A stretch of 64,000 nucleotides of DNA from Trichobilharzia szidati (lineage: Eukaryota > Platyhelminthes > Trematoda > Strigeidida > Schistosomatidae), in contig OX235272.1 in NCBI GenBank assembly GCA_944472155.2, positions 90,092,020-90,156,019 on the forward strand. Reading direction: 5' to 3'. Positions 56,582-64,000 of this stretch are shown one piece after another. Made by a program: the position numbers and the translations under genes. The notes beneath the pieces are model-generated. The model saw nothing but the letters and a program-made list of their open reading frames with translations. It had not been told where the DNA came from and did not search any database. Position 1 is the stretch's first letter. Every line of letters starts with the position of its first letter.

Positions 56582-58965
56582 AAGCCTGGTGATACAACCC
56601 AGTCGCTTAGGCTGAAGTAGGTAAGCTGATCAGAGAACCGACCTGCTGAAAACCAACCGCTAAGGCATATAAGTCACATCACCATAGTCATCACAAAACA
56701 CTGCGTAAACCGAAAAACCCGTTACTATACATCAAATAGGATTTATAATATTGTAAGACTATCCACAGCCTAGTATCTAGTCCAGGTACCACAAAAACCA
56801 GCTTTAATCTTCTTTTCGATACGCGTATGAAGTCAAAATCAAGAAATCGACTGAGAAAGTAACATTATTCCAAGATGTTTAAAATTAGGGCAGTACAAGA
56901 ACTTCTAGAAACTTAGCATATGAGTGAAACTGCAGTGAAAACATACAAAAACAGATCCAACCGACATTCTAGTGAGAAAGAAAACAATTTTCTAATAACC
57001 GATCAATAATTTAAGACGGTAACGGCAACCGAAAAAAACGTAGACTATCTCTAATCTTGTTAAATAAAACGGTCAAGTCAATATAACAAAAAACCTAACT
57101 CTCATCTATATTTAGAAAAAAACAATATATGGAAAAACGCTTTCTAAATGATTTTGAATACCTGCTGTTATTCTGGAGCGCATACTTGCTGGTTGTCTCA
57201 GTTAATTATCAGCCAGTGGGTCGCTGACTTTAACTATTTCTTAACGTCATAGCATGCTATACAAAAAACCATTGCAAAAATCAGTTTATGTGTGGGTTAT
57301 TCATTCAAGAATGATAAAACCACTCAGTCTGAACTTGTTTCAAATCGAAGCATAACCACAGACCAACGGATCACCTAGATTTACAAACCATAAAAGCTGA
57401 TGGCGCTTGCTTCTCAATACTTACATACACATTCGAAACACTTTAACAGTCAACAGGAACGTCACACAGAAGATGAATTTGGAGAGATAAGAAAATACTA
57501 TAAACATTTTTCCTACCACATATAAATATTTACAACTTATATTTAATTCATCGAAGTGTTTACCACAGCCAAATAGGGATAAACATATGATATATCCCCA
57601 CCACTCTTGTTTTACAGACACACTAATCTTTAAATTACTTAACAATATTTCATATTACCGAAGCATATAACATGAATTTTTACAAAAATGCACAAAATTA
57701 CCCTGAGCTCCTTTTGGCAAAATGTGATTTCACATTTTGACTTGACTATGTACACCTCAAACTCAGTAGCATTCAGAGGAATTTGCGTTGTTATCATGGA
57801 AGGATCTACAGGCATAATAAAAGGAGTTATATGTATATAGTTAGAACCTGTCTGAAACGTGTGGTTTTGGAATGTACACTCCCCATCATTCAGAATGAAC
57901 ATTAACTCCTCGGAAGATTGGCGAAAATTATTTACCACTTCCCCCAACAAACTAAAAGCATTATTTAAGTGGAATACCATACCGAGCAGATATAAGTAAG
58001 TGATTGGGACTACATTCCAAAGAGTAAACTGCCTCCAACTGTTCACAATCGATTATCGACATGTTATACGTCTTAACGATACCGAATTTACAGAAGTACT
58101 GCACCGTAAGGATAGTTTCCTCAGTTGATAAAAACATTTTACACTTAAGAACAGATTTCTCCAAAGCCGAAGTAAGTCTAAAAACATTGGTACATGACTG
58201 GAAATATGAGAACAACAAGAGCTTACACTACTTGGGACCTTAAAACGCTGTACAGATCCATTAGGCAAACTGCTAGCAAATTTGTCGAAAAATATTTGTT
58301 TAAAATGAATCACTGCAAACGCTGATCTTGAAGAGTTCACTGTTTTGATTTTCAACTGTAACATCTCTACAAATGATAAAAAGTTTACTTACGTCATCTG
58401 TTCCACATTCAAAGTAAATTTCATGACCGAGTTTAGCTAGCGAGTTAATACCACGGACGAGTACTAACAGCGATTTTAGCAATTAAGATGAATACCTTTT
58501 AATTCTGTTGGTTGCAAAACCACTCTCATCGTACCTTACACCGCAAGGTCATTTCGCGACAAGTCGCGCGCGACGAACATGACTATGGTTTCTTCAATGT
58601 ATTTGAGAATATAGCACAAAACATATATGCAGAATAGGAACTGAAAGATTTACGAAGTGCTTACCCTTGGATGACTTTAACTGTTTCTTTTTTGATAAGA
58701 TTCATTACTTAGGCCTGAATGTTTCTTGGTATAAGTTACTATTAAATGTATCACTGCTTACTTCTATAGCTGTGAATCAAAACTATCGTTTGGCTGCTAT
58801 AAATAAGTAAAACCATAATTTAGAGTGCTTAGCAAATTTCCCATGTTCCGACCAACAATTCCATAGGATGAAGAGTAAACAGCCCTCAAAATTGGGAAGC
58901 ACTCAATCAAACGGTAATGATAAATAATTCCCCAAAATTATTAGCCTACAACACTTACCACCCAT
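47743..58965 (-). CDS. RAD9A: RAD9 checkpoint clamp subunit homolog
   Basis: Exons in reading order (minus strand): 58965-58959 (tentative start, M-G-), 58463-58393, 58355-58227, 58197-57983, 57951-57702, 55415-55171, 52575-52404, 51071-51018, 48018-47743. Phases agree throughout; total 1,419 nt, 472 aa, against 391 aa for human RAD9A. The PCNA-like fold is recognised from GINSLAKLGHEIYFE, TVNSSRSAF, CKFGIVKTYNMS-x-DCEQLEAV, LLGEVVNNF, ITFCQKELR and RYVLATF, all aligning in order with human RAD9A. The tail has SETPLKKVRSALFSNF (human PPKKFRSLFFGS) and ends ADSDDED (human AEDSEGEG). Family role: RAD9-RAD1-HUS1 clamp, loaded at damaged DNA, recruiting TopBP1 through the CK2-phosphorylated tail to activate ATR. 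The region between body and tail (about residues 280-370) is Ser/Thr/Gln rich and presumably disordered. A second copy of the last exon lies at 44347-44622. Confidence 0.88.
49241..49470 (-). mobile_element. SINE inside right duplication unit
   Basis: Twin of 45,845-46,075, duplicated with its host segment. Confidence 0.65.
49960..50690 (+). repeat. Dispersed repeat flanking the duplication (right)
   Basis: Same family as the left flank. Its first half matches 46,564-46,950 closely; its second half is diverged from 46,951-47,300. Confidence 0.7.
50346..51017. other. RAD9 intron, no further gene
   Basis: Starts with the diverged right flank repeat. At about 50,689-50,740 a partial hammerhead-like block of the second family lies on the minus strand (CGAAACGACCGTCC). 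The rest is AT-rich. Confidence 0.5.
51018..51071 (-). CDS. RAD9A: RAD9 micro-exon with SETPLKK
   Basis: 54 nt between acceptor atttcag and donor gtatgt, phase 0 both sides. Encodes RDSQSETPLKK, equivalent to human STVPGTPPPKK, just before the FRSLFF-like motif. Confidence 0.75.
51605..51675 (+). mobile_element. PLE terminal scrap
   Basis: Short match to the arm of the 39.4-kb element (tactgtataacactgtgtgac). Confidence 0.6.
51695..52290. mobile_element. Three SINE copies in alternating orientation
   Basis: Plus (51,695-51,910, with gggttcgaaaccc and ctgccgatgagtcccaaac), minus (51,935-52,090) and plus (52,150-52,290), within the RAD9 intron 51,072-52,403. Confidence 0.75.
52404..52575 (-). 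CDS. RAD9A: RAD9 exon: disordered tail
   Basis: Acceptor tctcttag, donor gtaagt, phase 2 to 0. Encodes NIQNDDTVLVNTKRNPNS and a Ser/Thr/Gln-rich stretch with no fold. The joined reading FADENIQNDD resembles human DDFANDDID. Membership rests mainly on phase and position. Confidence 0.65.
53700..54155 (+). mobile_element. RTE-like LINE 3' end, interrupted
   Basis: Begins like the RTE C-terminal region (ggagaccgttgggttatatcg), is interrupted at about 53,855-53,998 by a fragment of the second SINE family, resumes, and ends ATGTTCCACTAGGAACCC plus AATAATAA. Confidence 0.7.
54198..54430 (+). mobile_element. tRNA-like SINE, third family
   Basis: Head with matching ends gcgtcgg / ccgacgc (7-bp acceptor-like stem) and T arm ggggttcgatcccc, then the body also seen at 11,815. 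The D arm does not pair and the anticodon arm is a long hairpin, so not a tRNA gene. Confidence 0.7.
54470..55166. other. RAD9 intron, nothing recognised
   Basis: AT-rich sequence without a recognisable repeat or exon. Confidence 0.5.
55171..55415 (-). CDS. RAD9A: RAD9 exon: end of the clamp body
   Basis: Acceptor tttgtag, donor gtaagt, phase 0 to 2. Encodes RIYCDRPGKPIIFACTHETR and RYVLATF, matching human SIHFDAPGRPAIFTIKD and FVLATL. It then enters a Ser/Pro-rich tail (LLNRTPVPLQRPPSLFADE). Confidence 0.88.
55660..55868 (-). mobile_element. tRNA-like SINE
   Basis: Minus strand: cggttcagtggtagaatact (tRNA-Gly-like box A) and ccggggttcgactccc (box B), then a body ending near ctcagagagcaaagg. 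Confidence 0.65.
55870..57701. other. RAD9 intron, mostly unassigned
   Basis: Apart from the TA tract no element is recognised. Short open frames here look like chance. Confidence 0.45.
56543..56577. repeat. (TA)n microsatellite
   Basis: Uninterrupted TA dinucleotides over about 35 bases in a RAD9 intron. Confidence 0.95.
57702..57951 (-). CDS. RAD9A: RAD9 exon: second clamp domain
   Basis: Starts LLGEVVNNFRQSSEELMF (human VLGEAVLPFSPALAEVTL) and ends EITFCQKELR (human ITFCLKEFR). It carries a divergent middle and several potential glycosylation-like sequons that are irrelevant to a nuclear protein. Donor gtaatt. Confidence 0.9.
57983..58197 (-). CDS. RAD9A: RAD9 exon: CKFGIVKT segment
   Basis: Encodes FRLTSALEKSVLKCKMFL and CKFGIVKTYNMSIIDCEQLE, matching human RSLAMLEKTVEKC and [20 protein letters not shown]. 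Ends in phase 2. Followed by a 31-nt intron (57982-57952) that must be removed to restore the R-L-L-G-E reading. Confidence 0.9.
58227..58355 (-). CDS. RAD9A: RAD9 exon: TVNSSRSAF segment
   Basis: 43 codons. Encodes LKIKTVNSSRSAFAVIHFKQ, nearly identical in pattern to human LSLRTVNSSRSAYACFLF. The donor is the strong GTAAGC at 58226, which keeps the spacing to the next block equal to human. An upstream GT (58238) would shorten it by four residues. Followed by a 29-nt intron (58226-58198). Confidence 0.9.
58393..58463 (-). CDS. RAD9A: RAD9 exon: first clamp strand and helix
   Basis: Acceptor gttag, donor gtaagt. Encodes LVRGINSLAKLGHEIYFECG, matching human RAD9 VHSLSRIGDELYLE. Followed by a 37-nt intron (58392-58356). 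Confidence 0.8.
58959..58965 (-). CDS. RAD9A: Tentative RAD9 start exon (7 nt of coding)
   Basis: ATGGGTG followed directly by a perfect donor GTAAGT. Joined to the next exon it reads M-G-V-L-V-R-G, in phase and at the position where human RAD9 has KVLGKAV. No in-frame ATG opens the next exon (a stop lies just upstream), so some upstream exon is required. This one fits but is short enough to be chance. Confidence 0.35.
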
Positions 58966-61900
58966 CAGTGAATGCACACTTTCAATGTTTAAGTCGACAT
59001 TTTAAGCTGAAGGCAAATGGCAAAGAATCCACATCACTTGGCTTGCCTTCGTGCTACGTTCGTTCGTCCGTGAATGATCCCTAGCTAGCCAAGCATTCGA
59101 CATTGCTCTATAATTTTGATCCCAAAGCATATTTCGTATTTTGAACTATCAGTTTAGTGTCTCTATTTGTCTCTGGTCTACACATAACAAATAATGTAGA
59201 AGTTGTGTATATAGGAACTTGCGTTGGTATGCATCGCACAACGCGTAATCGTCAACACCTACTCATCTGCTAAAAGACAGATGACAGAGACAATATGTCG
59301 AAGAAACCACATCAGCTGCTCAAAAAGCGGATATTTTAATACACAATGGATTTTAGGACAACCATAACTCGTTAAAAACACTACTGTAATAAAATGGCAC
59401 AATAATGTTCTCACAAGCTCATTTTTTTGTGAACACGTCTGATAATAAAAGAAACTGCAGTAATTAGGCCAATTTATGAAGAGTCAAGTCAAATAGTTGG
59501 ATCCTTATATTTTAGTTATCGAGTCTCAATATATGGATGTCAGTTACTATATCACACAGTTTTATTTCCATCCCAATAATTTGGTCAAGACATCCAATAA
59601 TTTCCACAGGTAAATGATAAATGTTAACATTGAAAGAAAAACACCCAAAACTCTCAGAGAAAATGCTACCACGACAACCACTTTGTTGGTTTGGAGCTTC
59701 AAATAGATATTCCATCATAATCGGCTGACCGAGATGAAGGGATAAAGGCCGATAATCCTATCATCTCAATTATGTTTTGTTTTAACAATGAATCCACGCC
59801 CTAACATTTTCCTCATTTAAAGTCTTTACCAAACCCTTTTTTCTGACTTTCGCTCAACTAAATTATTGAACCCTTACATGAGTGTATTGCTGATCTTACG
59901 CCACTATTTAAATCATAACATTTGTCTGTAGTTATAGATATATTTCTTGACTATTTCCATACATACTGACGAGCCTAGCAACGGCTCCTATTCCTTTCCA
60001 TTATGTTGCCCAGTTGTGTAATGCTAAAGCGATTGATAGTTACAGCTGGAGCATTTGGAGAAACACGCAAGGTAATGGATATTTAAGTGCTACTGATATT
60101 AAGCGGTCAACTATTCATCAAGTGTGCATAATCACAAAGCGAAGAGTATGAACATATTTTACGTTGTATGCATCAACAGCTAAAGGAGGACAGTCATTAT
60201 GCACTGCAGTTTGCGATTTCCGTTTAAATTCCCAACTTCACTGAAACCCTTCGCTTTCTCTTAGTTTCTTTATCATGCAACAGATATCTCGGTGATAGTT
60301 AATGGTTTGAGATATGGTAATATTGCACACCAAAAGGTGGAAAATTTAGCAAAACACACCAACTTTTGTTATTCACTACCATAGCACTGAAACATTGTCA
60401 GATAAATTCTCTAGAGCATTCTTGTAAATATTCGCATAAAAACTATTTACACGAAATCCTGTCATCAACAATTAATCTTTGAAGGAACTAAATATCATGT
60501 TGGTGAAATATGCCATACTACATCTGAACATGATTTCAAAGATATCCAGCTGTTCATATATATTCTTCCTTAATTAAACAAAACATAATTATCTCTCACT
60601 GGACTTCTGAAACTAGTTTATCAGATTAGTTATCTTATTCTTAGGTGTACTCCTACTAATTAAGAACCATTCATCAGTCAAAATAATAACAAATCACGGA
60701 AATGAGCACATTAACAAATGTTCACGGAGTCACTACAGAAATTCCCTTATTAGCTATCATCTTATAGTTTGCATTTGTCACATGCCGAACAAAACTACAA
60801 CATTTTTAGCTGAACATCCATTCCGTTAATACCCTGGTGTTCGTCAGGAAGCACAAAGCGTGCAAGTCGCTTTCTCAACTTGTTTTCCTATGGCTTTCTA
60901 ACTGATGACCTCAGCACATGAAATTCCAAATGTTTCGTGCATTTTTGGCTATGACACACATGCTTCTTGAGAAACTTTCTCCAGGCTGTGAGAGAGCGAT
61001 TCCAGATGTTTCGTAGATCGGTCTTACTGATGATATCTCCTCTCATTTATCACGAATTTTATAGTCGTTTCCCCCTGATTATAAAGTTTGGTTGAAGCCC
61101 ACTGATGGAAGCATTAGGAAGTTTGGTGTTCCACTGAATCAGAAAAGAGTGTAACTAACGAGATCTATGCATTTTGGTTTCAAAACAGGAAACGAATTAG
61201 CGAAACCAAGCTAATCCGATTCACACGTTTCCTGAGCTCATCTAAATAGTTCACCGAACCTCAGAGAGCTACACAGTTAACAGTTATATTACATCAGTTT
61301 CAGAATTGTTTAATCCTTAGTACTATTAGGCAGTAAAAAGTTCTGTCAAAAAATAGAAGTGCCTCAACAATACCGTCAGGCAAGTGCATGGACCGAAAGC
61401 TTGGCAGGCACAAAATAAATCCCACACGGAAACAACCACTGTGGAAACGCGCCTGGGAATCAATAAGAATAGTCCCGGAAAGTTGGAATAAAAACCCAGC
61501 ATTCAGGAGTTGAATAAACTAAGATCCACTTCTGGAAGGCACACCAAGAGCGAGTAGACCCTCCGATCGAAACGTAGTTCTCTGAAATAAAAATCACAAT
61601 AGTAATGCAGCACATTTTTGCCAACAGTTCAGGATGATATAGTAGTAAAATTAGTAAAAAAGAATAAGAATCACCAAGGATCATGATAAATGATAGGGAC
61701 AGAGTACAAAAAATATGGCAACACGATAGTATGAAGTTCGGAAATATAGGCTGATAGTTGTGAAATTGGTTGAAATACTCAAAAACATATAACAGGTCAA
61801 AGGGTACTGCCAAGTACGCAAGATACAATACGGGCTCTGATGCAAGTGTATATCCTCCCAAATCAGACGTGTTTGTTCACTATGAACCCAGGACCGTTAA

Positions 61901-62477
61901 GAGCAACACCAGAACAGGGAAGTGATCACCCCATATGCGGAATATATTTCGGGATCAGAAGCATACAGCAGCGGCGTCTGTTCCGCTAACTGGACTGTGT
62001 GCACTAGCAACCAAATGTAACATGCCAAAAGGCGTAGACGGCAATTAACCTCAAAAAATTGTAATAACCAATGAAAATGAAACTAAGGGATTCTTGTGTG
62101 TTTAACTTTCATGCATGTTAGCCGGCAATATTGCTAGCTGCTAATTCGCTGTTGTTTAAGTTTGTTTCGAAAGTTTCTGCAAGCTCACTAGTGTCACTTT
62201 AGTAGCTTCGTACGTTTTTTGACGCCATTTTTTAGTATTTTGTTTATCTTTTAGCTGTCAGCGGACTGCTCTTCGCAGAAGTTCGGGGGTTTATGCACAT
62301 GAACACGTTTTGATGACATATGGTGTCCTTTAACGTTCTTCTGTTGGTTGCTATTATTGTTGCCAGTCCAGATAACTACTTAACCTAGAAGGGCCAGGAA
62401 AAATAAGTGGCTTTCTTGTAAACGTTCACAGAATACAACCATCTACAAAACAGTCTGGTGAAAGGAGCAGAATCAAT
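58966..62477. other. Repeat-poor intergenic stretch
   Basis: No SINE, PLE or RTE match found, unlike the rest of the window. It probably holds the RAD9 promoter (CG-rich spot tcgcgcgcgacg at 58,565, just downstream) and possibly that of the divergent 62.5-kb candidate. A hydrophobic 133-codon minus-strand frame at 61,460-61,861 is not supported by anything else. Confidence 0.45.
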
Positions 62478-62850
62478 ATGAATATTGGTAAGACTTATAA
62501 AGGATCGGTAAGAGTCAGAGAGTTAGGAACTGGGATTGACGTTGAATAAGCTCTGAAGTCATTGCAGAAGGTGGGCATATCATGAATTCGTCCACTTTCA
62601 GATAATAAACACTCCATATGTTTCGGAAGAACCTAAATTAAATAAGGAGGAAACACATTTGAAGTATGAAAATATGGCGCTTGCACGTGAATTTAGAAAC
62701 GAAGAAAAGTCGCAAACTATCGAAAATATGTTCGAGCGTGCCATCAATGCTCAATACACCAAATCTGAATATATCGGTTGCCCTTCATTGACACACATCC
62801 GTTTCCTGTGCAGTAGATTCGCAACCACTATTGCACGCGTGAATACATGG
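62478..62850 (+). CDS. Candidate small gene, first two exons, product unknown
   Basis: ATG at 62478 opens a 10-codon exon (62478-62507, MNIGKTYKGS) with donor gtaaga. After a 94-nt intron, acceptor cactttcag leads in phase 0 to 62602-. That exon reads IINTPYVSEEPKLNKEE, then KYENMALAREFRNEE and ENMFERAINAQYTKSEY. It stays open to a TGA at 62878, with a possible donor at 62851; a 37-nt micro-intron at about 62778 is another option. The sequence is charged and helical. I do not recognise it firmly. The pattern LALA...LFE...Y-x-x-E of small ciliary microtubule inner proteins (CFAP141-like) is a loose resemblance only. It lies divergent from RAD9. The 3' end is not resolved. Confidence 0.4.
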
Positions 62851-63529
62851 GTAACAACTTACAGATTTATTAACATTTGAAAACGCCACTTGACACAGAG
62901 ATAACGCTGCACGTTTCGTCATCGCTATCTAACTTGATGGTGTTAAGTCGAGGCTCTTATTAATCTTGGTTACATGAATGCAACATACATTTTCGTGTTA
63001 TCATTTTGTGGTAACTTAAGTATCCATAAGTATTATTTGCTATGATTTAGAAAAGTAGCTCACGGTTGGCGACAATAAGGTGGTAAGATTGGCATCGAAG
63101 ACCATAATTTACTATGACATTTACAATAATCATACAAAAATATTAAGTGCATAATGATGATGGATACTTGACCGAAGTTTGCGATAGTACCATAATAAAT
63201 AGGGATAAAGTGTAAAGGTGGCTTGAAACTCGCCTGGGTTACTTCCCGTTCTTCAAGTCTGTCTACCATCCGGTCGAATTTTGATAATACTAATTTCTAT
63301 ACTCCCACCGACTGTTTTGGAACAGCTGTCAGAAAGTGTAACCTGTGAAAAGTAGTGGCGCAGATGACAATCGTGGTTGACTCGCCAGAATTATTCCTGA
63401 AGAGCGGTTCTTGATGTGAAACACGACGAAGTGACACTGGACGAGTCATAGGATGATGATATAGAGTGAGGAAGGGCTAAGTTAACATAGAACAGGCCCA
63501 CAGATTCCTGGAGATCACTTATTTAGACT

Positions 63530-63850
63530 GCTTGCACAGGTTCCAAATCGCTTCCAGTTGACTTCGACCGGGAATAACGCTCACGACTGATATGTGTCTA
63601 TCAGTCCAGGTAGACCTGAGCGCTAGCCACGTTACGTGATAACTCTTCAGCCTGGCTCATCTAACCTGGTGTCCGGGCTGTCTTTAATACCGTCCCAACT
63701 TATGGCTGCTGAAAGATATATTTGTTGACGTTGGTATGAAGAGTGTGTACAACTAGATAATCACTCAAGTGCGACGGGGGTTGCATTGCTGACAGTATTC
63801 CTCACTTAAATTTTGAAGTAGATTGGCCAAAATTATTCAAACTGAACTCA
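63530..63850 (+). repeat. Dispersed repeat shared with 20.3 kb
   Basis: Partner of 20,270-20,690. Confidence 0.65.
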
Positions 63851-64000
63851 GTAGTAGATCACATATTTAGATACATAGTAATTCAACCTTCTCTGAACGA
63901 AGTGATTATCATAGATCTAAAATACATGGACTTCTAGGTAGCTTCACTTGCAATTTATTCTCCCATGAAACAGGAGTTTCCTTGTACAAATTGTTTAGCA

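Noticed and set aside
61460..61861. 133-codon hydrophobic minus-strand frame
   Set aside because: No homology recognised and no splice context; AT-rich antisense frames are often hydrophobic. Kept only as a remark.

Overview
This window looks like nuclear DNA of a flatworm, most likely a schistosome. Four observations point there. It is AT-rich and gene-poor. Long introns are filled with decayed retroelements typical of schistosomes: RTE-clade (SR2-like) LINE tails, Penelope-like elements (PLEs) with GIY-YIG endonuclease tails, and tRNA-derived SINEs carrying a hammerhead-ribozyme core like that of schistosome Sm-alpha. One gene has 29-37 nt micro-introns at its 5' end. Interstitial TTAGGG-like sequence is also present. 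The species call is inference; no search was run. Two spliced genes were reconstructed by hand with splice phases that close. (1) Plus strand, 3.7-38.6 kb: twelve exons encode a WAP domain followed by fibronectin type III modules, the architecture of anosmin-1 (KAL1/ANOS1), a secreted matrix protein. The 5' end (signal peptide) is not visible and probably lies upstream of the window. Nearly everything between the exons is transposon debris. (2) Minus strand, 59.0 to 47.7 (or 44.3) kb: a RAD9 homolog, the tailed subunit of the 9-1-1 checkpoint clamp. Its PCNA-like body is encoded by small exons split by 37, 29 and 31 nt introns, followed by long introns and a terminal exon ending in an acidic ADSDDED tail. 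That terminal exon is present twice, inside a 3,396-bp direct tandem duplication (about 43.55-46.95 and 46.95-50.35 kb). Both copies are open, have intact splice acceptors and poly(A) signals, and differ by two amino acids. The junction between units is a chimera of the two outer flanks, as expected for unequal crossing-over between related repeats. A third, low-confidence gene start lies on the plus strand at 62.48 kb (two exons, helical, product not recognised, possibly a small ciliary protein). It is divergent from RAD9 across a stretch (about 59-62.4 kb) that is strikingly poor in recognisable repeats. Layout: 0-3.6 kb RTE and SINE fragments; 3.7-38.6 kb anosmin-like gene with RTE, PLE and SINE insertions in its introns; 38.6-43.5 kb intergenic, including a PLE bounded by ~270-bp inverted arms; 43.5-50.4 kb tandem duplication with two RAD9 last exons; 51-59 kb rest of RAD9; 59-64 kb repeat-poor sequence, the candidate small gene, and a dispersed repeat at the right edge. 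The most interesting points are the duplicated RAD9 tail exon with its readable recombination junction, and two separate dispersed repeat families whose cross-copy consensus folds as a hammerhead ribozyme with a tiny palindromic helix III.
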